NCBI RefSeq assembly: GCF_022369515.1
Contig: NZ_CP059724.1
Location: 6,510,001 to 6,574,000, forward strand
Source of the DNA: Paenibacillus sp. 19GGS1-52
GTDB taxonomy: Bacteria > Bacillota > Bacilli > Paenibacillales > Paenibacillaceae
DNA: 64,000 bases
Direction: 5' to 3'
Shown: positions 43,024 through 50,514 of the stretch, one piece after another
How positions within the stretch are numbered: position 1 is the stretch's first letter
Layout: the number at the start of each line of letters is the position of its first letter
Program-made: the position numbers and the translations under genes
Notes under the pieces: model-generated
Seen by the model: only the letters and a program-made list of their open reading frames with translations
What the model was told of the DNA's origin: nothing
The model's database searches: none

Positions 43024-43413
43024 TTATGGCATTTCATGCTTGTGACTCCGATTAGATATTGGGTCTTCAATCTGATACTTATCCGAATTGTTCATTCGGT
43101 CATTAAATTCTTTTTGTGTTAATCCTTGCTTCTTAGCTTTTTCAACTTCTCGCCAATGTTCATTTCCCGGCTTGTATCCTAAATCATATTTACCCTCAAT
43201 TGGCTTACCTGTATTCGGGTCAATAAATTTCCCGTCCTCGGTCTTAGGAGCACGATTTTCCACTTCTTGTCTGACTCCTTTTCTAATATACGGCCTTCTA
43301 AGATCTCCCGTCCCCCCAGCATCACTAGCAAAATGCTGCAGGTCCAATTTCAATCTACCCGATCTAGGAGCGCTTGTCACCGATGAGACAACTTCCGGTA
43401 CGACATCAGCCAC
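43024..43413 (-). CDS. Displaced RHS toxin cassette with GH-E/HNH-type nuclease tail
   Basis: The frame begins in the rhs boundary motif GRLKLDLQHFASDAGG and then carries a tail of about 85 residues (VENRAPKTEDGKFIDPNTGK, GLTQKEFNDRMNN, YQIEDPISNRSHK). This is the pattern of GH-E/HNH-ENDO VII nuclease toxins found on LXG and RHS proteins. The catalytic GH is GY here (DLGYKPGNEHW), so activity may be lost. Upstream the core homology is broken by deletions and a stop and ends near 43565, so the cassette has no start of its own that can be trusted. Confidence 0.65.
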   Translation of the reverse strand: MADVVPEVVSSVTSAPRSGRLKLDLQHFASDAGGTGDLRRPYIRKGVRQEVENRAPKTEDGKFIDPNTGKPIEGKYDLGYKPGNEHWREVEKAKKQGLTQKEFNDRMNNSDKYQIEDPISNRSHKHEMP

Positions 43414-43565
43414 CTTACCCTACAAAGAACGATCCGATGGTCAGCGCGCTCACCGTGAAGAACTTTGCTCTGCTTCTTGTATCCGCATTGTCTCCCGTTA
43501 CATTCTAGCTCCATTCAGCGCTGATCGCTCCGCCGATGGATTTCCTTGTTTCGATCCGCCTTGAG
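43414..43565 (-). pseudogene. Decayed RHS core fragment upstream of the nuclease tail
   Basis: Short blocks match the main rhs gene (for example the segments corresponding to 44640-44720 and 44735-44775), separated by deletions. A stop codon interrupts the frame near 43505. Homology ends near 43565. Confidence 0.6.
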
Positions 43566-43621
43566 AATAATGAGGAATTGAGAGACGGAAATAGGCACTA
43601 AGTTAACCTTATCAAAAAAAG

Positions 43622-43655
43622 AAAACCTTGAAAGGCACTAGGCCAATCAAGGGTT
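43622..43655 (-). terminator. Immunity-gene terminator, copy 3
   Basis: AACCTTGA and TCAAGGGTT around AAGGCACTAGGCCAA, the same hairpin family as at 37543 and 42498. Confidence 0.75.
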
Positions 43656-43661
43656 GAAGGG

Positions 43662-44060
43662 TTAGAATTCTTCCAATGAAACTGCTTCAATAGAAACACA
43701 GTAAAACTCGATAAAGTTGTATCCATCATTCTCACCGTACCCACTGTCATCATGAACATGAAATCGTTGACTCGGATCCCATCCTAACTCATTTTTATCA
43801 TGTACTATCAAACTTCTTGTCAGATAAAGATTTGTTATTTTTCTTACACTGAGCTCAGAAACATTTGAGTAGCTCATTTTCAATTTGAATCGTTGACCAG
43901 TTTCAATAACCAAGACTAGAAAAGAAAGGGTTAATAAGGTCGTGTAATTCTCTTCAACGTCAATATTCACAGCGTAATCAATTGCAATTATTTCCTTATA
44001 AGTCCATGAACCAAGAGCGCTTAACTTATCTGTTATAGTCTCATAATTTTTTATAACCAT
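43662..44060 (-). CDS. Immunity-like protein, paralogue 2, partner of the RHS toxin
   Basis: A 132-residue soluble protein, intact from ATG 44060. It shares the C-terminal HVHDDSGYGENDG and FYC.SIEAVSLEEF with the gene at 38148. It starts 19 bases after the rhs stop codon and is followed by the shared terminator, so it is the cognate immunity gene of the toxin tail at the end of the rhs product. The two paralogues sit behind two related toxin tails. Confidence 0.8.
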   Translation of the reverse strand: MVIKNYETITDKLSALGSWTYKEIIAIDYAVNIDVEENYTTLLTLSFLVLVIETGQRFKLKMSYSNVSELSVRKITNLYLTRSLIVHDKNELGWDPSQRFHVHDDSGYGENDGYNFIEFYCVSIEAVSLEEF

Positions 44061-44079
44061 CTAAATCGTTCCTCCCTCA

Positions 44080-46080
44080 TTAATCAACAAACTTTATCTT
44101 GTTTGTTCCTTCATCAATTTCGCCTTGTCTCAGTCTACCTGTGGAAGGATCCATAAAATATTTTGTTTCTGTTTTACTTTTCCATGCATCTTGATAATTG
44201 TATTCATGCATATGTGGATCTGTGTGATGAGCAGAATTCCCATGGTTAGTATAATCAATTCTATATTTTTGCTTGCCAGCCTGATCATAAATCACTCGGG
44301 AATTTTCAATCTGACCACTTGAACCTAATCGGTTAAAATCAATCCGATCTCCTGGTGTTCCCTGAATAGGTGCATAATTATTTTTGTAGTACTCATCAGG
44401 TAAAAACGGTTCTTTAGCAAAGTCATCTACTTTACCCAAATCCTCAGCATCACTCGCAAAATGCTGCAGGTCCAATTTCAGTCTACCCGGTCTAGGGGCG
44501 CTTGTCACAATTTCAGGTACGATATCGGCTACCTTACTCGCAGTCGTTCCTACTTTGGCAACATCCGTTGCGACAGTTGCTGCTTCGACTGTTTTTTCGA
44601 CTTTGGAGGCTGTCGCCACTGCTTTGAGTTCTCCTGCCCCTACAAAGAACGATCCGATCGTCAGCGCGCTCTCCGTGAAGAATTTCGCTCTGCTTCTTGT
44701 ATCGGCACTGTCTCCCGCAACATTCTTGCTCCATTCTGCACTGATCGCTCCGCCGATGGCTTTCCCTGTTTCGATCGGATGGGCGACTGCCTGGCCCAGT
44801 CCTTTTACCGTCTCTATCGGATGGGCTACCACACTCGCAATTCCCATCACTGTCGATTTACCGAAACTCCATGCCCCCTCTGCAATCCCTACCGTCTGAT
44901 TGATGCTCCGGGCGAGTGGCGTGTCTTGCTTACGCTTGATATCCAGGCCTCTCTTGGCTTCGCTCAGGATATTTTTTGCTGAGGCTACAACTAGCTTGGC
45001 CGCGCTAACCACTGCTTTGGTCGCACTTACAGTAGCCGCTTTGGCGGTGCTTGCGATTGCTTTCGTCGTACTGGCTACAGCTTTGGCGGTGCTGGTTAAT
45101 GCTTTTTTTGCCGAGGTTACTGCGGCTTTTGCTGTAGTCACTACTGTGGCTTTCGCCGTGGTTACGGCTGCCTTGGTCGCTTTAGCTGCACTTACCACTG
45201 CCGCTTTCGCTGTACTTGTCACTGCCGCCTTGACCGTTCTCACCGTGGCTTTGGTCGCGGTAACAACTGCCGACTTGGCTGTGCTCACTGCGGCTTTGGT
45301 CGAATTCACTGCCGCTTTCGCTATAGTCACCACTGCTTTCTTGGCTGTGCTCACTGCGGCTTTGGTTGTGCTTACCGCAGCTTTCGCCGTGGTTACTACT
45401 GCCGACTTGACTGTATTTACAATTGCTTTGGTCGTGCTGACCACAGCCTTCGCCGTGGAGACTGCTGCTGACTTGACTGTGCTTGCGACCGCTTTCGTCG
45501 AGCTTACTACTGCATTTTCGACACTACTTGCCGCCGCTTTCAATTTACCGAATATACCATGACCCGTCGGATCTACGAATTGAATCGGATCATTCTCAGC
45601 ATACGTATATAAGTTCAAGCTCAGCCGATTTTTCTGTTCACCCCAATAGCTGTCTTCGGAAATGAATCTTCCGGTATACGGATCGTAGTAACGCGCCCGC
45701 AGATAGTACAATCCAGTCTCTCTGTCGAAAAATTCGCCTCCATACCGGATTGGTTCTTCTTTGGTCTCAATAGTCAGCGAAGAATTGCCGAATGCATCAT
45801 AATCATACTGGTTGACGATTGCGCCATCCTTCGTCACCGTCTGCACAACGTCACCGTGTTCGTTATACAGGTAGTCGGTCACTTGACTCGCCTTATCAAA
45901 ATGCGCAATGTAGTTAATCCCCCGGATATAACGGTTGAGCATGACGCCGCTCTCGCCCGTCTCCAGAATGACATGCTGACAGTCATACGAGTAGTTCGTT
46001 GTCTGGGCCTTATACCCGTCTTTTGAGCTGCTGACTGTCTTCTCCCGCCGCAGTCCATCTCCGTCATATTGATAGGTCAA
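44080..46080 (-). CDS. RHS-repeat polymorphic toxin, 5' truncated
   Basis: The product of 666 residues holds the last YD/RHS repeats (1-110), the conserved RHS end (ARYYDPYTGRFISEDSYWG, then NPTG-like DPTGHG near 170), a long Lys/Ala/Val/Thr repeat (about 185-395), a pre-toxin region, the boundary KLDLQHFASDAE and a 119-residue toxin tail with His-rich YTNHGNSAHHTDPHMHEY. The tail is probably a nuclease but I cannot name its family. Full RHS toxins are far longer and start with a secretion region; here homology begins at TAA 46156-46158, so the shell is missing and the gene may be silent. Confidence 0.8.
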   Translation of the reverse strand: MTYQYDGDGLRREKTVSSSKDGYKAQTTNYSYDCQHVILETGESGVMLNRYIRGINYIAHFDKASQVTDYLYNEHGDVVQTVTKDGAIVNQYDYDAFGNSSLTIETKEEPIRYGGEFFDRETGLYYLRARYYDPYTGRFISEDSYWGEQKNRLSLNLYTYAENDPIQFVDPTGHGIFGKLKAAASSVENAVVSSTKAVASTVKSAAVSTAKAVVSTTKAIVNTVKSAVVTTAKAAVSTTKAAVSTAKKAVVTIAKAAVNSTKAAVSTAKSAVVTATKATVRTVKAAVTSTAKAAVVSAAKATKAAVTTAKATVVTTAKAAVTSAKKALTSTAKAVASTTKAIASTAKAATVSATKAVVSAAKLVVASAKNILSEAKRGLDIKRKQDTPLARSINQTVGIAEGAWSFGKSTVMGIASVVAHPIETVKGLGQAVAHPIETGKAIGGAISAEWSKNVAGDSADTRSRAKFFTESALTIGSFFVGAGELKAVATASKVEKTVEAATVATDVAKVGTTASKVADIVPEIVTSAPRPGRLKLDLQHFASDAEDLGKVDDFAKEPFLPDEYYKNNYAPIQGTPGDRIDFNRLGSSGQIENSRVIYDQAGKQKYRIDYTNHGNSAHHTDPHMHEYNYQDAWKSKTETKYFMDPSTGRLRQGEIDEGTNKIKFVD

Positions 46081-46239
46081 AGTAACCCGATTTCCTGCTT
46101 TTACCTTGACTGAACTTTTCAGCCGGCGGCCCTTCTGGGCATTGGTGACTCCATCTTAGGAACCCGCCACGAAGCGCAGGAAGAAACTGAAACAACTAAT
46201 TTACTTGAGTAAAGGGTAGAAGAATGGTAGAGGTCTCGC

Positions 46240-46290
46240 AAAAAAACAAAAAAGCGCAGCCCCGAAAATCCAGAAGCCGCGCCACATATG
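46240..46290 (-). terminator. Terminator behind the tRNA fragment
   Basis: On the minus strand GCGCGGCTT and GGGCTGCGC pair around TCTGGATTTTC, followed by long T-runs. It was probably the end of the original tRNA transcript. Confidence 0.7.
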
Positions 46291-46301
46291 GTGTTTAAAG
46301 A

Positions 46302-46348
46302 TGCTGGTGAAGGGAATTGAACCCCCGACCTACGCATTACGAGTGCGA
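46302..46348 (-). other. 3' part of tRNA-Thr(CGU), likely attachment site
   Basis: The minus strand reads CGCACTCGTAATGCGTAGGTC, then a T arm (GGGGGTTCAATTCCCTT) and the acceptor end CACCAGCA. This is the anticodon stem-loop with anticodon CGU, variable loop, T arm and acceptor strand of a tRNA-Thr. The D arm and matching 5' acceptor are absent; the sequence before it (CTGCTGGGT) is unrelated. Such a displaced 3' half is what an integrase leaves when an element enters a tRNA gene. Confidence 0.7.
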
Positions 46349-46419
46349 CCCAGCAGTGGTTTATAAGGTTTTGCTGAGGTTTGTAGGGCAGTAAATAACG
46401 TGTTTTTCGCGTATAGTTA

Positions 46420-46481
46420 CTTCTAAAGTTTTATTGATATTTGCTTGTCGTTAGAAGATCGGTTAGAAGTTTTGTTAGAAG
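46420..46481. repeat. GTTAGAAG direct repeats, possible integrase arm sites
   Basis: Three copies of GTTAGAAG lie at 46450, 46462 and 46474, each 12 bases apart, with an inverted CTTCTAA at 46420. Their position about 75-130 bases from the tRNA fragment fits arm-type sites of a tyrosine recombinase. Confidence 0.5.
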
Positions 46482-46539
46482 AAAAACAGCATTGCAATGC
46501 TGCCTTCCCACTAGAATATCACAGATGAAGCAGCTGCTT

Positions 46540-46795
46540 TACTCAACACAACATAAGGAAGTCCGGGTATTCCTCTGGTGGATATTATTGTAACGGTGCC
46601 CAGTACATTGCTTCCTCCGAAGGTACCGCTTTATACTTGGAATTTCTTGTAATAACACGTTCATGGTAGAAGTTATCTTTACAGGTCGCACGCACCGTCC
46701 CTGTTCTCTCTCTTCCTGAGTAATTCGCTGCTTATGTTCTGGTAACATCATCCTGCTACAATCTCATATACTTTCTAATTTCTTAGTCATGATAT
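46540..46795 (-). pseudogene. YolD-like gene remnant
   Basis: The minus strand reads MTKKLES, a TGA, CSRMMLPEHKQRI and QEEREQG in one frame, then FYHERVITRNSKYKAV in another. YolD-like proteins accompany UmuC-type polymerases in phages and plasmids and have just this LPEHK segment. An in-frame stop and at least one frameshift make it a pseudogene. Confidence 0.6.
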
Positions 46796-47010
46796 CTGCA
46801 CTCCTTAATAATACTGCCAGTAATCCATATTCCCCTGCGTATTCGTTTGCTGAGGCTGCCGTGTGTCTCCCTGTGACAATTTTCCTGCTGGATCTTCTCT
46901 TTCCCAGCCTTCCAAGATTAATGCGCTCTCCGTTGGAGTTCCGGGCTTCCACTCAAGATAATTTTGCTCAAGAAGTTCCTGCATCCCTTCCCTGATCTTG
47001 GTTGGCGTTC
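46796..47010 (-). pseudogene. Remnant of a phage-type gene upstream of yolD
   Basis: The minus strand encodes MQELLEQNYLEWKPGTPTES and GWEREDPAGK, ending at a stop before the yolD remnant. The upstream part toward 47100 changes frame and has no start. The family is not recognised, though the position ahead of a YolD-like gene is typical of phage DNA-repair cassettes. Confidence 0.4.
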
Positions 47011-47106
47011 ATCCGCTTTTGGTCTCCAACTCTTGTAGTTTTGGCATATGTCCATGATGGCCCAGATGAATGTGTCATGATCATTAACAACTTTCGGGCA
47101 GTATCA

Positions 47107-47325
47107 CTAAGCATGAAGTATCACCCTTAAGGCTCTAGGTGAGCTCTCTTTGCGTTCTATGTATCCCTTCTTCTCCAACCTTTCAATATATCCAAATACC
47201 GTCGATTTTGACGCCAGTCCCATTTCGTCAGCAATTTCCTGAACAGTTGGAGAGAATTTCAAATGATCATAAAGTGTGTTTATTGCATTCAGAGCTTCGT
47301 TTTCTCTTTTCGTTAATTCAATCAT
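47107..47325 (-). CDS. LexA-like winged-helix protein lacking the protease domain
   Basis: A 72-residue protein: MIELTKRENEALNAINTLYD, then SPTVQEIADEMGLASKSTVF and LEKKGYIERKESSPRAL. This matches the DNA-binding domain of LexA, but the Ser/Lys autoprotease domain is absent. The ATG at 47325 has AAGGAGG. It is divergent from the DNA methyltransferase gene, so it could control that promoter, where an imperfect CTGGG/CCCAG palindrome overlaps the -10. It could instead be a phage remnant. Confidence 0.75.
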   Translation of the reverse strand: MIELTKRENEALNAINTLYDHLKFSPTVQEIADEMGLASKSTVFGYIERLEKKGYIERKESSPRALRVILHA

Positions 47326-47500
47326 GCTATCGCCTCCTTCTTCACCGGCTGCCAAGCAAGGATACTCGCAGTCAAAAATACACGAGGTAATTGAGTAGCA
47401 ATCAACTTTCAAAATAATTTCGGAAATAAGTGAAGTTCGTAGTTCTGTTTTCACATAAACTATTTAAAATATTTTTCTTTGATATGATGGCCTTACTTCG

Positions 47501-47537
47501 TTGCAAAAAAATCTGGGTTATACTATAATAGTCCCAG
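47501..47537 (+). promoter_or_regulatory. Promoter and possible operator of the methyltransferase gene
   Basis: TTGCAA (47501-47506) and TATAAT (47524-47529) lie 17 bases apart. An imperfect palindrome with arms CTGGG (47513-47517) and CCCAG (47533-47537) is centred on the -10, a classic place for a repressor site. Confidence 0.6.
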
Positions 47538-47561
47538 ATTATAAATGGAAGGAGCATCACT

Positions 47562-50462
47562 TTGTCTGAAAACAATAAGAGGTTCATCATCGAGTCCTCA
47601 GACATCCGCAAACAGTTAATAAAAGAACACGTATTGAAATATGGGTCCAATACAACAGAATGGTTCAATACAAAGAGTGAAACCATAATAAATCAATATG
47701 TCGCTGAACTTCAAAAAAGATATCTAAACACTCCAGACAACCTATCTGATTTATCATCTGCGAGTGAAGTATTCAAAAAACTTAACAGTATAGATTGGGA
47801 TTTTCCAGAAAATGATACTTCTTACTTGACCCATGACATACACCCTTACCCTGCAAAATATATCCCTCAAATACCATGCAATATGATTTCGGCCTTGAGT
47901 CTCCCAGGAGATATAATTTGGGATCCTTTTGGTGGTTCAGGAACAACAGCATTAGAAGCTTTATTATTAAATCGTCGATCTATAAGTACCGATGCTAATC
48001 CATTAGCAAGTATTATAGGACAATGCAAGACGATTACTTTGACGGATGAAGAACAAATTGAACTACAGTTATGTAGACAATGGCTATTTGATATCGTAGA
48101 AATAGATAATGATTATTTAGATATGAAAATACAAATACCCGATATCCCAAATATAGAAAAATGGTTTCATCATAATGCTATTCAAGAATTAGCATTAATA
48201 AAAGGACTCATAGAAAATCTTTCTCCTAGCTGTAAAGTTATTGCTCAAGTTGCTTTATCGAGGACTGTTTCAAAAGTTTCTAATCAGGAAAGTGAAACAA
48301 GGTATGCTAGTAAACCAAAAGAATTAATTAAAAAAGAAACCCTGCGCTATTTTATTGGAGATTTGGATACAGTTTTTTCAAAAGTACACGCATGTAGTAG
48401 TCTATTACAAGGTAAAAAGGCAAAATTTAGAACGTATGATTTACGAGAACAACTTAACCAAAATAGTCCTATTTTGGAGAATCAAATTGATCTTATTGTT
48501 ACTTCGCCACCTTATGCGAACGTAACAGACTATCATCTATATCACAGATTTAGAATGTTTTGGCTGGGTTTTGATCCTGTCAAGTTTGGAAAGGTAGAGA
48601 TTGGCTCACATTTACGCCATCAAAGAGAGAAAACTGGGTTTGAAGACTATATGTCTGAGATAACTCCCTGTTTAGAAAATTGTTTTAAGGCTCTGAAGCC
48701 CGGACGATTTGCAGTATTTGTGGTTGGAGACTCTGTATTTAATAAGATTTTATATAATACTGCAGAAGCATATATAAAAGAAGCTACACGATTAGGATTT
48801 GAATACATCGGTTTAATATCTAGAAACTTACCAACAAGCCGCAGATCATTTCAAAGCCATGCTCGAAGAGCAACAAATGAATCAATTGTCATCTTAAGAA
48901 AACCTGTTAAAGACATAGAAATACAATTGCACGAAGCACCCTACAAACTTTGGGCCTTCGAGAAAGAACTACTGCAACGTGAAATCCAGAAACTTTCTCC
49001 TAGAAATTTAACACAGTCTGGAGAAAAGGTATGGTCTGCTACTGTAAATTGCTTGAATTTAGACAAAGCAAAGAAGCTTACATTTATTCACAAAGTGACC
49101 TCTTCTGAAATTCAACCTTTGGCAACATGGCAAAGTATCGTAGAAAACGGCGATACTTTAGAAAATCAATCTTTGCGTAAAGAATCCAAATATGCAACTC
49201 ATGGTATTCATGAGTATAAAGGAAAGTTTTACCCTCAATTATGTAAAAGTCTATTATCTTTATCTAATTTAAAGGAAGGAAGTACCGTCCTAGATCCATT
49301 TATGGGTAGTGGAACTACTATCCTTGAATCCTATCTTTCAGGTTATAGAGCCTATGGATGTGATATAAATCCCTTAGCTCTCAAAATTTCCAAAGCAAAA
49401 ACAGAAGTCCTAAGGATGAATCCAACAATATTATTAAATACATTAAAAACCTTCTTGAGAACAATAGAACATGAAGATCCATCAACTAATTCTAATTATT
49501 TATACGGTCATCTAGACCCTCAGGCACATGCTGAACTTGAAAGCTGGTTTCCTCAAAGTGTTATTAATAAAATAGGTATATTATTCGAGAAAATTCACAA
49601 AATACCTGATAATCGTATTACAAATTTTCTTGAAGTTATAGTTAGCAATTTAATAAGAGATATATCGCAGCAAGAACCCAGTGATTTACGAATAAGAAGA
49701 AGAAAAGAACCTTTACTTGATGCTCCGGTGATAGATATGTTTAAACAAAATTTAAAAAAACAAATTTCCAAACTTGAAAGCTACTTTAATTCTGTAGATT
49801 ACTCTCCTTCTTTATTTTCCAAATCCAATATATGGGCAGGTGATTGCAGAAAAATAGACAGTTTTACCTCTCATGGACTTACTGAGGGAACTATTGATGC
49901 TGTAATTACTAGTCCTCCCTATGCAACTGCATTGCCCTATATAGATACCAATAGATTAAGTCTGCTTATATTAATGAGTTTGTCCTCTAAACAAAGGGAT
50001 CCTATCGAAGAGGATTTAATAGGAAGCAGAGAAATAAGAAACAAAATTAAAGGCGAATTAGAATATCGTATTGAAAGAGGAATATTTGATAATATCACCT
50101 CTACATATGCTGTTGATATTATTACTGAAATTTACAAATTAAACAAAGAATCTGATGTGGGATTCAGACGTAAAAATATGGCATCTTTACTTTATAGTTA
50201 TTTCTCATCAATGACCTATTTTCTTGATAATATGCATTTTTTACTCAAGGAAAAAGGGTCAGCATTTATTGTTATAGGTAACAATACTACAAAAGCGGGT
50301 GGCAAGGATTTGATAATCGACACTGCAAAAATGTTGATTGAATCTTCAGAACAACTTGGCTTTTCGATTGAAGATAAATTCTCAATTACAGTAACTGGGG
50401 ATAATAAGAAGAATAGCAGTAAATTAATAAAAGAAAATACTGTTCTTTGGTTAAGAAAATAA
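47562..50462 (+). CDS. Double-domain DNA methyltransferase (N4-C/N6-A type)
   Basis: A 966-residue fusion of two amino-methyltransferase domains. Domain 1 has HPYPAKYIPQ (94-103), SAM motif DPFGGSGTT (121-129) and catalytic TSPPY (314-318). Domain 2 has HEYKGKFYPQ (550-559), DPFMGSGTT (578-586) and TSPPY (783-787). The repeated order shows an internal duplication. SPPY is typical of N4-cytosine and some N6-adenine enzymes. Two domains would allow each strand of an asymmetric site to be modified. It starts at TTG behind AAGGAG and is convergent with a McrB/nuclease-like operon. Confidence 0.88.
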   Translation: MSENNKRFIIESSDIRKQLIKEHVLKYGSNTTEWFNTKSETIINQYVAELQKRYLNTPDNLSDLSSASEVFKKLNSIDWDFPENDTSYLTHDIHPYPAKYIPQIPCNMISALSLPGDIIWDPFGGSGTTALEALLLNRRSISTDANPLASIIGQCKTITLTDEEQIELQLCRQWLFDIVEIDNDYLDMKIQIPDIPNIEKWFHHNAIQELALIKGLIENLSPSCKVIAQVALSRTVSKVSNQESETRYASKPKELIKKETLRYFIGDLDTVFSKVHACSSLLQGKKAKFRTYDLREQLNQNSPILENQIDLIVTSPPYANVTDYHLYHRFRMFWLGFDPVKFGKVEIGSHLRHQREKTGFEDYMSEITPCLENCFKALKPGRFAVFVVGDSVFNKILYNTAEAYIKEATRLGFEYIGLISRNLPTSRRSFQSHARRATNESIVILRKPVKDIEIQLHEAPYKLWAFEKELLQREIQKLSPRNLTQSGEKVWSATVNCLNLDKAKKLTFIHKVTSSEIQPLATWQSIVENGDTLENQSLRKESKYATHGIHEYKGKFYPQLCKSLLSLSNLKEGSTVLDPFMGSGTTILESYLSGYRAYGCDINPLALKISKAKTEVLRMNPTILLNTLKTFLRTIEHEDPSTNSNYLYGHLDPQAHAELESWFPQSVINKIGILFEKIHKIPDNRITNFLEVIVSNLIRDISQQEPSDLRIRRRKEPLLDAPVIDMFKQNLKKQISKLESYFNSVDYSPSLFSKSNIWAGDCRKIDSFTSHGLTEGTIDAVITSPPYATALPYIDTNRLSLLILMSLSSKQRDPIEEDLIGSREIRNKIKGELEYRIERGIFDNITSTYAVDIITEIYKLNKESDVGFRRKNMASLLYSYFSSMTYFLDNMHFLLKEKGSAFIVIGNNTTKAGGKDLIIDTAKMLIESSEQLGFSIEDKFSITVTGDNKKNSSKLIKENTVLWLRK

Positions 50463-50514
50463 TAATAGGAGTGATGTTTGTTACTTTTGTTACTAAAACA
50501 TCACTCCTATTATT

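Noticed and set aside
44900-45562. 220-codon Ala/Val/Leu-rich open frame on the + strand
   Set aside because: It is the antisense shadow of the Lys/Ala/Val repeat in the rhs gene; the repetitive codons keep all frames open.
46154-46160. Reading the rhs gene as complete from its first start codon
   Set aside because: The frame before it carries clear RHS sequence up to a TAA, and all the N-terminal shell of RHS proteins is missing, so it is a truncated gene.
46119-46337. 72-codon frame crossing the tRNA fragment (GVQFPSPA)
   Set aside because: This kind of peptide arises when a tRNA 3' end is translated. It does not represent a gene.
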